A stretch of 64,000 bases of DNA from Actinomycetes bacterium (GTDB lineage: Bacteria > Actinomycetota > Acidimicrobiia > Acidimicrobiales > Palsa-688), in assembly GCA_021850325.1 (NCBI GenBank), contig JAJZMF010000004.1:62001-126000 (forward strand). Direction: 5' to 3'. Each line of letters begins with the position of its first letter. Positions within the stretch are counted from its first letter, which is position 1. The position numbers were made by a program, and so were the translations under genes. Below are positions 1-8,371 of this stretch, in pieces. Below the pieces are notes generated by a model. The model ran no database searches. It worked only from the letters and a program-made list of their open reading frames with translations, and was not told the DNA's origin.

Positions 1-945
1 CTGTGCCGGTTGTCGCAGGAAGTGGTGGCAGGGGCGGAGGGTGCCTGCGAGATCGGGCGGGGGGCGGGCGACGTGCTCGGCCGGGTCTTCGCCGGGGTGG
101 ACGAGGCGCTGGGCACCGCCGGCGGGCAGGAGGGCCCGCTGCGGGCGTGCGCCATGGGCTTTCCCGGGCCGGTCGACTTCCTCCGGCAGCGCTCGAGCGG
201 GCCGCCCCACACCGCAGGGTGGGACGAGGCGCCGCTGTCGGAGCTGGTCGGCTCCCGGGCCGGTGGTGTGCCCGTGCTGGTGGACAACGACGCCAACGTC
301 ATGGCCCTGGGGGAGCACCGGGCGGCCTGGGAAGCCGAAGGGGTGCACAACCTGCTGTTCGTCAAGTACGGCACAGGCATCGGCTGCGGGGTGGTGGCAG
401 ACGGGCGTCTGCTGCGGGGCGCAGGGGGCACGGCGGGTGAGGTGGGCCACATGCACGTTGCCGGGGCTGCGAGCGAGGAGCTGTGCTCGTGCGGTGCCGA
501 CAACTGCCTGGAGGTCCTGGCCGGCGGGCGCGCTCTGGTCCGGCGGATGCGGGCGGAAGGGTACGACGTCAGCACGGCGGCCGAGGTCGCCCGCCTGGTG
601 CAGGCGGGCGATGCCGTCGCCACCAACGCCGTACGGGACGCGGGCCGGGTGCTGGGCGAGCTGATGAGCGGCATCGTGAACTTCGTCAACCCGGCGGTGA
701 TAGTCACCGGTGGTTCCATCGGTGGCCTGGGTGACGCCCTTCTGACCGGGCTCAGGGAGACCGTCTACGCCCAGGCGACCATGTTCTCCACCAGGGACCT
801 GCGCATCGTCCCCAGCCGGCTGGGCCGTGACGCCGGCCCGCGCGGGGCGGCGCTACTGGCGCTGGAGCTGGCCTTCGACGCCGCTCTGTCGCACACGGCA
901 ATGGCCGGGGGCACGGGCCCTGCGGCCGGGAAAGGAGCCAAGTGA
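1..945 (+). CDS. ROK family sugar kinase or NagC-type repressor (5' partial)
   Basis: The frame is open from the first base of the window, so the start codon lies upstream. The visible 314 codons carry ROK hallmarks: a GFPGPVDF strand, the N-D-A-N segment around visible residue 97 that holds the catalytic Asp of ROK kinases, a phosphate-binding GTGIG loop, and a zinc-binding Cys cluster, CSCGADNCLE. ROK proteins phosphorylate sugars, or act as sugar-responsive repressors when they carry an N-terminal HTH. That part is missing here, so I cannot choose between the two. The stop overlaps the GTG of the beta-mannosidase gene by 4 bp (GTGA), and an aaaggag ribosome site for that gene lies inside this gene's end. 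The pair is therefore an operon for glycoside use. Confidence 0.85.
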   Translation: MCRLSQEVVAGAEGACEIGRGAGDVLGRVFAGVDEALGTAGGQEGPLRACAMGFPGPVDFLRQRSSGPPHTAGWDEAPLSELVGSRAGGVPVLVDNDANVMALGEHRAAWEAEGVHNLLFVKYGTGIGCGVVADGRLLRGAGGTAGEVGHMHVAGAASEELCSCGADNCLEVLAGGRALVRRMRAEGYDVSTAAEVARLVQAGDAVATNAVRDAGRVLGELMSGIVNFVNPAVIVTGGSIGGLGDALLTGLRETVYAQATMFSTRDLRIVPSRLGRDAGPRGAALLALELAFDAALSHTAMAGGTGPAAGKGAK

Positions 946-3503
946 ACTCACCCCTGCACCAGGGCTGGACAGTGGGCGCCACCAGGGGGCCGGTCCCCGC
1001 CGAGCTGGCGGGCCTCCGGCTCGGGGCCACGGTGCCCGGTTGCGTGACCACCGACCTGCTGTCAGCGGGCCTGGTGCCAGACCCCTACCTCGACGCCAAC
1101 GAGGTCCTCTTGGCCTGGGTGGGCCGGGTCGCCTGGCGTTACGACCTCGACTTCGGTGCGGCGCCGGCTCTGCCCGGTGAGCGGGTCGACCTGGTCTTCG
1201 AGGGCTTGGACACGGTGGCGACCGTCCGGCTCAACGGGACCGAACTGGGACGGGTCGCCGACATGCACATGGCCCACCGGTTCGACGTGGGCGGTCTGCT
1301 CGTCGCGGAGGGGAACCACCTCGAAGTGGAGCTCGAGCCCGCCCTCGACGCGGCTCAGGAGTGGGAGGCCAGGCTCGGTGCCCGGCCCAACGTGAGCGCC
1401 CACCCCTACAACGCCCTGCGCAAGATGGCCTGCAACTACGGCTGGGACTGGGGCCCGGACCTGCCCACGTCCGGCATCTGGAAGCCCGTGTCCCTCCAGC
1501 GCTGGGCCACGGCCCGTATCGCCGCCGTGCGCCCGCTCTCGTGGGTTCTCCTCGACGGTGCCGGAGGGCCGCGGACGCCGACCATGGTCGAGCACGAGGC
1601 GCCGGCGGCGGACGCCGGTTCACCCACTGCAGCGCCTGCTGTCCTCGAGGCCCACGTCGAGCTGGAGCGCCCGGTCCCCGGGCAGGGGCCGGCACTGCGG
1701 GTGACGGTCTCGGTGGCCGGAGGCACGGCCGAGGCGGTCGTGGCACCCGGGGTGGGCGAGGCAACCGTCCGACTGGACCTGGACCGGGTCGAGCTGTGGT
1801 GGCCCCGGGGTTACGGCGACCAGCCCCTGTACGACCTCGATGTGGTCCTGGAGAGCGCCGATGAGGGCGACAGGCTCGACCACTGGGCCTGCCGGACCGG
1901 CTTCCGCTCGGTGCAGCTCGACACGGGCCAGGACGGGCGGGGCTCCCGCCTGGGCTTCGTGGTGAACGGCCGAGCCGTGGCGATAAGGGGGGCCAACTGG
2001 ATCCCGGACGACTGCTTCCCCACGCGGGTGGACGAGCAGCGCTACCGAGGGCGCCTGGCCCAGGCCGTTAGGGCCAACATGAACCTGCTCCGGGTGTGGG
2101 GCGGGGGCCTGTTCGAGAGCGAGGACTTCTACCGGCTGGCCGACGAGATGGGGCTGCTGGTCTGGCAGGACTTCCTACTGGCCTGCGCCGCCTATGCCGA
2201 GGAGCCCCCGCTCGGCCCCCTCATGGAGGCCGAGGCCCGGCAGGCCGTCACCCGCCTGTGCCCCCACCCCTCGCTCGCCGTGTGGAGCGGGGGCAACGAG
2301 AACATCTGGGGCCATGAGGACTGGGGCTGGAAGGAGCAGCTGGGGGAGCGCACCTGGGGTGCCGGCTACTACTACGAGGTGTTCCCGTCCCTGGTGGCCG
2401 AGCTGGACCCGACCCGGCCCTACATGGCCGGCAGCCCCTGGTCGTTCCGCACCGATGTCCACCCCAACGACCCCCGCTACGGGAGCATGCACGTCTGGGA
2501 CGTCTGGAACGAGCGCGACTACCTGGCCTACCGGGAGCACCAGCCCCAGTTCGTCTCCGAGTTCGGCTTCCAGGGCCCGCCCACCTGGTCGACACTTGCC
2601 CGCGCCATCAGCACCCGGCCCCTCAGCACGTCCCTCCCCGAAATGGCGGTCCACCAGAAGGCCGTAGCAGGCAACGAGAAGTTGGCCCGCTGGTCCGGCC
2701 TCCGCTTCCCTGCTCCCCGGAGCTTCGAGGACTGGCACTGGGCCACGTCGCTCGTCCAGGCCCGCGCCGTGGCCCTGGGCGTGGAGCACTGGCGGGCCCA
2801 GGTGCCCCGGTGCCGGGGCGTCATCGTGTGGCAGCTCAACGACTGCTGGCCCGTGGTGTCGTGGGCCGCGGTGGACGGCGACGGGCGCCTCAAACCCCTG
2901 TGGTACGAGCTGCGCCGTGCCTACCGGGACCGTCTCCTCACCCTCCAGCCGGCAGGACCGGCCGAGGCAGGCGGGCCGGCCGACGGACGGCTGGTGCTGG
3001 CGGCCGTCAACGACGGGCCCACCCCCTGGGCAGTGGAGGTGGACCTGGCCCGGGCCGGTTTCGACGGCGAGGTGCTGGAGCGCTCGCGGCTCAGTCTGGT
3101 GGTGGCGCCCGGTTCGGTCGAGCGGGCCCTGCTCGCCGAGGAGCTCACGCGGCCCACGCGTCCTCAGGCCGAACTGCTCGTGGCCCGAGCGGGTGACGAG
3201 CGGGCACTGTGGTTCTACGGGGAGGACAAGGACCTGGAGCTGCCCGCCCCGGACCTGTCGGCCGGGTGGCGCCGCACCCCTGACGGCTACGACGTGGAGC
3301 TCGGAGCACGCAGCCTGCAGCGCGACGTCGCCCTGCTCGCCGACAAGGCCCACCCCGAGGCGGAGAGCGACGACATGGTCTTCACCCTGCTGGCTGGGGA
3401 GGCCAGGACGGTGCACGTGCGTTGCCCGGAGCTGGCGGACCCTTCCGTCCTCGTGGGCCCGGCCGTACTGCGCAGTGCCAACCAGCTCGTGCAGGGCGGG
3501 TGA
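942..3503 (+). CDS. Beta-mannosidase, glycoside hydrolase family 2
   Basis: This 853-residue enzyme is of the usual length for bacterial GH2 beta-mannosidases, which remove terminal beta-mannosyl residues from mannan or N-glycan fragments. The N-terminal jelly-roll begins near residue 10, immunoglobulin-like domains follow, and a TIM barrel starts near residue 345. In the barrel, WSGGNENIWG places the acid/base Glu at about 453, and VSEFGFQG places the nucleophile Glu at about 540. No signal peptide is visible, so it is probably cytoplasmic and acts on imported oligosaccharide. The GTG start overlaps the ROK stop (GTGA) with aaaggag upstream. It is inferred to be co-regulated with the ROK gene. 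Beta-mannosidase is preferred over beta-galactosidase or glucuronidase because of the overall domain pattern and the WGGGLFESEDFY motif. Confidence 0.9.
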   Translation: MNSPLHQGWTVGATRGPVPAELAGLRLGATVPGCVTTDLLSAGLVPDPYLDANEVLLAWVGRVAWRYDLDFGAAPALPGERVDLVFEGLDTVATVRLNGTELGRVADMHMAHRFDVGGLLVAEGNHLEVELEPALDAAQEWEARLGARPNVSAHPYNALRKMACNYGWDWGPDLPTSGIWKPVSLQRWATARIAAVRPLSWVLLDGAGGPRTPTMVEHEAPAADAGSPTAAPAVLEAHVELERPVPGQGPALRVTVSVAGGTAEAVVAPGVGEATVRLDLDRVELWWPRGYGDQPLYDLDVVLESADEGDRLDHWACRTGFRSVQLDTGQDGRGSRLGFVVNGRAVAIRGANWIPDDCFPTRVDEQRYRGRLAQAVRANMNLLRVWGGGLFESEDFYRLADEMGLLVWQDFLLACAAYAEEPPLGPLMEAEARQAVTRLCPHPSLAVWSGGNENIWGHEDWGWKEQLGERTWGAGYYYEVFPSLVAELDPTRPYMAGSPWSFRTDVHPNDPRYGSMHVWDVWNERDYLAYREHQPQFVSEFGFQGPPTWSTLARAISTRPLSTSLPEMAVHQKAVAGNEKLARWSGLRFPAPRSFEDWHWATSLVQARAVALGVEHWRAQVPRCRGVIVWQLNDCWPVVSWAAVDGDGRLKPLWYELRRAYRDRLLTLQPAGPAEAGGPADGRLVLAAVNDGPTPWAVEVDLARAGFDGEVLERSRLSLVVAPGSVERALLAEELTRPTRPQAELLVARAGDERALWFYGEDKDLELPAPDLSAGWRRTPDGYDVELGARSLQRDVALLADKAHPEAESDDMVFTLLAGEARTVHVRCPELADPSVLVGPAVLRSANQLVQGG

Positions 3504-3533
3504 GCCGAGCGCGCGGCTGCCGGGGCCCGGCGT

Positions 3534-3539
3534 TAACAT
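3534..3539 (+). promoter_or_regulatory. Candidate -10 (TAACAT) for the UPF0145 gene array
   Basis: TAACAT lies in the 146-bp gap after the beta-mannosidase gene. Transcription from it would give a leader of about 40 nt before the ATG at 3588. No clear -35 is seen. Confidence 0.4.
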
Positions 3540-3587
3540 GGCCTGGTCGGTCGCCGGCGGCATGTGCGCCGCCCCTACGGAGGTGCG

Positions 3588-3653
3588 ATGAGTCCCTGTC
3601 CCAAGGTGGCTGAGACGGGCCCGGTGGCCCGGGCACAGCAGGTGCCGGGTTGA
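3588..3653 (+). CDS. Possible 21-codon leader peptide
   Basis: An ATG with a good ribosome site (ggagg, 4 nt upstream) opens a 21-residue frame. It ends in a TGA that overlaps the TTG start of the next gene (TTGA). The peptide begins MSPCPKVAE and has no recognisable domain. The overlap is the same arrangement used by real coupled genes in this window, so it may be a translated leader that feeds ribosomes to the next gene. It could also be chance, or the ATG could mark a different start with an undetected frameshift. Confidence 0.3.
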   Translation: MSPCPKVAETGPVARAQQVPG

Positions 3654-4072
3654 GCGGCGCGGGCTTGTTCGGAGGGGAGACGCCGGCCGAGATGAGGCTT
3701 GCGGCCTCCGCCGTCCTGGCCGACACCAGCGACGTGCGGCTCATGCTCCAGTCCCTGGGCCGCTCACTGCAGTCGACCCTTCCCGAGCGGGTGGAGCTCG
3801 CCCGCCGGGTGGGCGGGCTGTTCCGGCGGCCCAGCGAGGAGCTGAGCTCGGTCACGGTCCACCTGGGCCAGGACGATTATGTGGCCGAGCTGGCCGGCCA
3901 CGGCGTGCGCTGTACCGTCGGGCGGACCTCGGGCGGCGTGCGCATCAGGACCGAGGAGCTGGCCGTGCAGGACTGGCTCGACCGGCTGCTCGACGCCCTC
4001 GAGGCGTTGGCCGAGGGCAACCAGAACGCGAGGATGGCATTGCAGAACATGATCACCGGGGGTGGCCTGTGA
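3650..4072 (+). CDS. Hypothetical protein at the head of the UPF0145 array
   Basis: This 140-residue protein has no family I recognise. It is mostly helical in character, with a LARRVGGLFRRPSEEL stretch in the middle and an acidic C-terminal helix. The start used is TTG at 3650, overlapping the stop of a 21-codon upstream frame. An ATG at 3692 (MRLAASAVL) is an alternative. The stop overlaps the GTG of the following UPF0145 protein (GTGA), so the two are translationally coupled and probably work together. No membrane segment or signal peptide is visible. Confidence 0.65.
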   Translation: MSGAGLFGGETPAEMRLAASAVLADTSDVRLMLQSLGRSLQSTLPERVELARRVGGLFRRPSEELSSVTVHLGQDDYVAELAGHGVRCTVGRTSGGVRIRTEELAVQDWLDRLLDALEALAEGNQNARMALQNMITGGGL

Positions 4073-4872
4073 CCAACCTCCCGTCCGACCTGCCCGAAGG
4101 GGCCGGCGCCCGCCTGGCCGAGCTGGAGCACGGCCTGTTCACCAGCGACCTCTCGGTGAACGAGTTCCTGCTCGTCAAGCAGCTCGGGTTCCACCCTCTG
4201 GGCCTGGTGATGGGCAGCTCGATCTACCACATCGGGCTCCAGAAGCGCAGCTGGGGGTCCTCCCAGGAGCTGACGACACTGACCTCGGCCATGTACAACG
4301 CCCGGGAGCTGGCCATGAACCGCATGGAGGAGGAGGCGGACCAGCTCGGAGCGGACGGCGTGGTCGGTGTGCGCCTGGACGTCAACTTCTACGAATGGGG
4401 CCACGGTTCGGCGGAGTTCATAGCGATCGGCACGGCGGTGAAGGCGGAGGACGGCCGTTCCTACCGCAACCGCCTGGGCAAGCCCTTCACCAGTGACCTC
4501 TCGGGCCAGGACTTCTGGGCCCTGGCACAGACCGGCTACATGCCCCAGGCCCTGGTCATGGGTACCTGCGTGTACCACATAGCGCACCGCGGCCTGGGCC
4601 AGGCCATAAGCCAGCTGGGCCAGAACCAGGAGCTGGCCAACTTCACCCAGGCCATGTACGACGCCCGCGAGCTGGCCATGAAGCGCATGCAGGACGAGGC
4701 CTCCAACCTCTCGGCTGCCGGTGTCGTTGGCATGAGGCTCGAGGAGAAGAGCCATCAGTGGGGGGAGCACACCATCGAGTTCCTCTCGATCGGTACGGCC
4801 GTGGCGCCTCGGCAGGACTTCGACGGCACGCCGCCGCCCCGCCCGACCGCGGTCATCTCGTTCGACAACTGA
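4069..4872 (+). CDS. Tandem UPF0145 (YbjQ-like) protein, first of three
   Basis: This 267-residue protein contains two copies of the YbjQ/UPF0145 domain. Copy one spans about residues 20-125 (TSDLSVNEFLLVKQLGF, then an IGTAVK end). Copy two spans about 140-250 (TSDLSGQDFWALAQTGY, then an IGTAVA end). Each copy has the conserved TSDLS opening, a long helix rich in ARELAM...M..EA, and a GA.GVVG(V/M)RL core. Single-domain YbjQ proteins are about 110 residues, form ring oligomers and are annotated as putative heavy-metal-binding proteins, though their role is not settled. The two copies are recognisably related but diverged. The gene is coupled to the upstream unknown gene and followed after 4 nt by a second two-domain gene. 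Confidence 0.8.
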   Translation: MTNLPSDLPEGAGARLAELEHGLFTSDLSVNEFLLVKQLGFHPLGLVMGSSIYHIGLQKRSWGSSQELTTLTSAMYNARELAMNRMEEEADQLGADGVVGVRLDVNFYEWGHGSAEFIAIGTAVKAEDGRSYRNRLGKPFTSDLSGQDFWALAQTGYMPQALVMGTCVYHIAHRGLGQAISQLGQNQELANFTQAMYDARELAMKRMQDEASNLSAAGVVGMRLEEKSHQWGEHTIEFLSIGTAVAPRQDFDGTPPPRPTAVISFDN

Positions 4873-4876
4873 GCCC

Positions 4877-5674
4877 GTGAGCGCCCCTGAGCCGGTACAG
4901 GCTTTTTCCTCGGGCCTCACCACGCCCGACTTCATGGCCAGCCTGTCCATGGGCCTGCGGCCCCTGGGCCTGGTGCAGGGCTACTACTTCGCCCAGGTCT
5001 CGTCGTGGTCCGCCTATTCCGGCTACCCGGTGCGCAACTACCCCTGCGCCTGCTACGAGGTCGGGATGCACCAGACGGGCTGGTTGGGCCGGGTCGACGA
5101 CCTCGACCGGCTCTGGACAGGTGCCCATGCCACGGCGCTGGGCAGGATGCTGGACGAGGCGGCGGCCCTCGGTGCCGCGGGCGTCGTCGGGGTCACCACG
5201 GACATGAGCCACCCCACGAACGAGAACAGCTGCGAGGTGCACGTCTACGGCACAGCTGTCGCCGTCCCCGGCGCCCGGCCCGGCGGCCGGCCCTGGTCCA
5301 CCCAACTGGCCGGGCAGAAGCTGGCCAAGCTGGTCGAGATCGGGTTCGTCCCCACGTCGGTCGCCTACGCACGCTGCACGGCCATGCTGGTCGAGGGGTG
5401 CAACATGGAGTACTACGGCTCGGGGCGCAGCGGGACCGGCAACGTCGTCCAGCCCCTCCAGGACGCCCATGAGCTCGCCCGGGCAGGGGCGATAGAGGCG
5501 GCCCGGGCCCTGGCTGCGGGTGCGTCCCTCTACGGTGTCACCATGTGGTTGGACGAGGCCGAGCGGTACGGCGGCTCCTACCTGACCTGTTCCTTGCGTG
5601 GTTCACTGGTGCGCCGGGCCCGCTCAGTAGCCCCGGCGGCACCTCCTGTGGCAACGGTGAACCTGGGACCGTGA
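4877..5674 (+). CDS. Tandem UPF0145-like protein, second of three (diverged)
   Basis: This 265-residue protein repeats the two-domain layout of its neighbour. Copy one (about residues 12-130) opens TTPDFMASLSMGLRPLGL and carries an insertion with two Cys around NYPCACYEVG. Copy two (about 138-245) opens STQLAGQKLAKLVEIGF. The GAAGVVGVTTDM core remains in copy one, but copy two has weaker conservation (GASLYGVTMWLDE). The extra cysteines (PCACYE, ARCTAM, EGCNM) could bind metal, which is an inference only. The start is GTG, 4 nt after the previous stop. The stop overlaps the GTG of the third member (GTGA). Confidence 0.72.
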   Translation: MSAPEPVQAFSSGLTTPDFMASLSMGLRPLGLVQGYYFAQVSSWSAYSGYPVRNYPCACYEVGMHQTGWLGRVDDLDRLWTGAHATALGRMLDEAAALGAAGVVGVTTDMSHPTNENSCEVHVYGTAVAVPGARPGGRPWSTQLAGQKLAKLVEIGFVPTSVAYARCTAMLVEGCNMEYYGSGRSGTGNVVQPLQDAHELARAGAIEAARALAAGASLYGVTMWLDEAERYGGSYLTCSLRGSLVRRARSVAPAAPPVATVNLGP

Positions 5675-6561
5675 GCTCTTCCCCCGTCCCCTTGGGCGGC
5701 CCCCAGAACGTGGAGGCGGACCTGGCCGAGGTCGGCCGGGCGCTGGCGGAGGCTCAGTGGGCGCCGGACGCCGGCGCCGCCGTCACCACCTCCGACCTGT
5801 CGCTGGACGAGATCCTCCTGCTGCACTCGGTGGGCCTGGAGCCCGTCGAGGTGGCGTTCGGCGTCGGCTGCACATCGGTTGCGTTCGGGGTCTGGCAGTG
5901 GGGGATGGGCACGGTGGTGGACGCCCGCCAGGCGTTCGCCTCCGCCCTGGCCACGGCCAAGTCCTCCCTGCGCGGCCGGGCCCACCAGGTGGGGGCGGTC
6001 GGGGTGGTCGGGGTGGACGTGCAGGTGGACATGAGGCCCCACGTCTGCACCGTGGTGATGACGGGTACGGCGGTGAGAGCGGTCCTGGACGAGCGTTCGC
6101 ACAGCCGGTTCCGGGTGAAGTACCACAGTTCGTTCCTCTGTGACCTCTCGGCCCGGGACTTCGTCGTCCTGGCCAACGCCGGGTGGTACCCCCTCGACCT
6201 GGTGGCGGGCGCTTCCTACGTCCAGGCCCCCCGGCGGGCAATGGGCGACGCCGTGCGCCAGAGCACCCAGAACGTCGAGCTCTCGAACTTCACCCAGACC
6301 CTCTACCAGGCCCGGGAAGAGGCGATGGCCGACCTCCAGAGAGGCATCGAGCAGGTGGGCGGGACGGGCCTGCTCGATGCCAAGATCCTCGACCGGCCGG
6401 TGCCCTTTGCCCGCCACGTGGTCGAGCTGGTCGTCTACGGCACGGCGGTCAAGATGCTGGCGGCCGAGCACCAGCACCCCGATATCTCCCTGGTCGTCCC
6501 GGTGGACGACCGGGTGAGGGCCTTCGAGGCGACATCGCTACGGACCGGGGGTGCCGAGTGA
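5671..6561 (+). CDS. Tandem UPF0145-like protein, third of three
   Basis: I start this 296-residue protein at the GTG that overlaps the previous stop (GTGA), rather than at an internal codon of the upstream gene. After about 30 linker residues, copy one (about 34-140) opens TTSDLSLDEILLLHSVGL and has the core GAVGVVGVDVQVDM. Copy two (about 152-260) opens SFLCDLSARDFVVLANAG and has the core GGTGLLDAKILDRP. With its two neighbours it brings the local count to six UPF0145-type domains. The strict operon-like packing argues for a hetero-oligomer or a set of specialised paralogues. Function is unknown. Confidence 0.75.
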   Translation: MSSSPVPLGGPQNVEADLAEVGRALAEAQWAPDAGAAVTTSDLSLDEILLLHSVGLEPVEVAFGVGCTSVAFGVWQWGMGTVVDARQAFASALATAKSSLRGRAHQVGAVGVVGVDVQVDMRPHVCTVVMTGTAVRAVLDERSHSRFRVKYHSSFLCDLSARDFVVLANAGWYPLDLVAGASYVQAPRRAMGDAVRQSTQNVELSNFTQTLYQAREEAMADLQRGIEQVGGTGLLDAKILDRPVPFARHVVELVVYGTAVKMLAAEHQHPDISLVVPVDDRVRAFEATSLRTGGAE

Positions 6562-6622
6562 GGGACGCTCAGCGCCGGAGCGCCCGGCCCGGCAGGTGGG
6601 CCCTCGGAGGGCGCCACTTCGC

Positions 6623-6628
6623 TAGGGT
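6623..6628 (+). promoter_or_regulatory. TAGGGT -10 box of a probably leaderless gene
   Basis: The hexamer ends 8 nt before the GTG at 6637. No ribosome site is present, so transcription probably starts at the start codon. Confidence 0.5.
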
Positions 6629-6636
6629 TGGCGGCC

Positions 6637-7158
6637 GTGGCTGAGCACCTCTCCGACTGGCAGTCCCCGTCCCTCCCGCCGCCCCTGGGGGAGGCGGACC
6701 GTGGCTACATCGACCTGGTCCGAAGGGCCTCCCGGCGCCTTTCGAGCCCGGAGGTGGCGACGGACAACATCTCGGACGCGCTTGGGGCGGCGGCGGGCGT
6801 CTCGGTCTTCAACGTGGACGTGCCCACTGCAAGCCACCGGGCCGGTGGACAGGTCGTCAAGCAGCTGGTCAAGCGGGCGACAGCCTGGTACCTGCGCTAC
6901 CTGACCGACCAGATGACCAACTTCAGCCAGGCGGTCCTGCGATCCCTCGGGGTGCTGGGCCAGCGTGCCCAGGCCGTGGACGACCGGCTGGAGGCGATGG
7001 AGTCCCGCTCGGCCGACTACGACCACCGCATCGCCTCCCTGGCCAAGGCGCAGGAGCGCCTGGCGCGGGCTTACACCGAACTGGCCCGCTCGCAGGCCGA
7101 CCTGGCCCGGGCACAGGCCGAGCTCGCCCGGGCCCGGGCTGTAAGGGCCGGCGCCTAG
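6637..7158 (+). CDS. Hypothetical protein with C-terminal coiled coil
   Basis: This 173-residue protein is not recognised. Residues 1-90 are mixed. From about residue 95 onward the heptad-like sequence (DDRLEAMESRSADYDHRIASL and later repeats of RAxxELARSQADLARAQ) predicts a long coiled coil rich in Ala, Leu and Arg. The GTG start was chosen because it sits just downstream of a TAGGGT -10 box. A TTG 9 nt earlier is in frame. The gene follows the UPF0145 array on the same strand with its own promoter. Its stop overlaps the stop of the convergent glycosyltransferase gene within one CTAG. Confidence 0.7.
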   Translation: MAEHLSDWQSPSLPPPLGEADRGYIDLVRRASRRLSSPEVATDNISDALGAAAGVSVFNVDVPTASHRAGGQVVKQLVKRATAWYLRYLTDQMTNFSQAVLRSLGVLGQRAQAVDDRLEAMESRSADYDHRIASLAKAQERLARAYTELARSQADLARAQAELARARAVRAGA

Positions 7159-8264
7159 GGCGTGCCGGCAGCTGCGTCCCGGTACAGCTGGGCCAGCCCG
7201 TCTCCGCACGCCTCCCAGGAGTAGCGGGCCGCATGCTGCCGCCCCCGTTCTGCCAGGCCCCGGCCGAGTGCCACATCGCTCAGCACAGCTTCCAGGGCCT
7301 GGGCCAGCGCGTCCTCATCGCCCACCTCGACCAGGAGCGCGGCGTCGCCCAGGACCTCCTCCAGGGCACCGGCGCGGGTGGCGACCACCGGCGTCCCGGC
7401 GGCCATCGCCTGCAGGGGGGGCAGGCCGAAGCCCTCGTAGAGTGAGGGGTAGGCGAGAGCGGCAGCTCCGGCGAGCAGGGCGTCGCGCTGGTCGTCGCTC
7501 ACCCAGCCCAGCCTGAGCACCTGGTCCCGGGCAGGGGAACCAGCCAGGGCGGCCGCCAGTTCGGCCGTCCCCCAACCGTCCGGACCGGCGAGCACCAGGG
7601 CGGTGGCCGGGTGGTCGGGCGCGATGCGGCTGAAGGCCCGCACCAGGCCGGGGAGGCCCTTGCGGGGTTCGACCGTACCCAGGGCCAGTACGTACGAGCC
7701 GACCCAGCCCGGCAGGGACGTGGCCGAGGAGACGGCTGTGCCGCCCGTGCCCGGGGCCGTCACGCCCAGGGCCACGGTGCGCACACGCTCGGGCGGTACG
7801 CCGAGGAGGCTCACCACCTCCTCGGCCACGAACTGCGACGGGGTGTGGACCCAGGCCCCGGCCCGGACGGCCCGCCTGACAAGGTGGGGGAAGGCGAGGC
7901 TGGCCGGCTCGCACATCTCCGGCAGGTGGAGCACTGTCAGGTCGTAGACGGTGGCCACGGTGGCCGCGGACCGGGAAGGCGGTGCCACGTAGTTGGTGCC
8001 GTGGACGACGTCGAAGCGCCCGATGAGGGCCTCGGAGGGGGGCAGGGACGAGTGTGACCAGGCTGCCCGGAGGGCTCGGGCCGGGACCGGCCGGCCCGCC
8101 ACCTTCACGCCCCGTGGCACCAGGCCGGCCAGGTCCCGCCAGCCTCGCCAGGTGAGAGCGAACGCGCTGACGTCGATGTCCGGCCGCTCGGCCAGGGCTT
8201 GCATCGACCGCAGGCAGAACTCTCCCACGCCCGTCCGGGTGAGGAGCAGGGGGGTGGCGTCCAT
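7155..8264 (-). CDS. Glycosyltransferase family 1 (GT-B fold)
   Basis: This protein of about 369 residues has the GT4-type layout. The N-terminal Rossmann half opens with MDATPLLLTRTGVGEF. The C-terminal half has LALGTVEPRKGLPGLVRAF and the nucleotide-sugar-binding ALAYPSLYEGFGLPPLQAMA segment with its E-x7-E pattern. It would transfer a sugar, often mannose or glucose, from a nucleotide donor to a lipid or glycan acceptor at the cytoplasmic membrane face. Donor and acceptor cannot be read from sequence. I use ATG at 8264. A CTG at 8276 would give the more family-typical start LRVAMDATP. It lies downstream of a DUF4349 gene on the same strand with a gap of about 107 bp. Confidence 0.85.
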   Translation of the reverse strand: MDATPLLLTRTGVGEFCLRSMQALAERPDIDVSAFALTWRGWRDLAGLVPRGVKVAGRPVPARALRAAWSHSSLPPSEALIGRFDVVHGTNYVAPPSRSAATVATVYDLTVLHLPEMCEPASLAFPHLVRRAVRAGAWVHTPSQFVAEEVVSLLGVPPERVRTVALGVTAPGTGGTAVSSATSLPGWVGSYVLALGTVEPRKGLPGLVRAFSRIAPDHPATALVLAGPDGWGTAELAAALAGSPARDQVLRLGWVSDDQRDALLAGAAALAYPSLYEGFGLPPLQAMAAGTPVVATRAGALEEVLGDAALLVEVGDEDALAQALEAVLSDVALGRGLAERGRQHAARYSWEACGDGLAQLYRDAAAGTP

Positions 8265-8371
8265 GGCAACCCTCAGTGCCCCCGGCGCTCGGGTGGGGCG
8301 GGGCCGGTGCAGCACTGGAGGGTCAGTCTGCCACAAGCCACCTTGCCGGCCTCCCCTGGCACTGCGGTGCG

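Noticed and set aside
2175-3563. 462-codon minus-strand frame opposite the beta-mannosidase gene
   Set aside because: It is the codon-position shadow of a high-GC gene, Pro/Gly/Arg-rich with no family resemblance.
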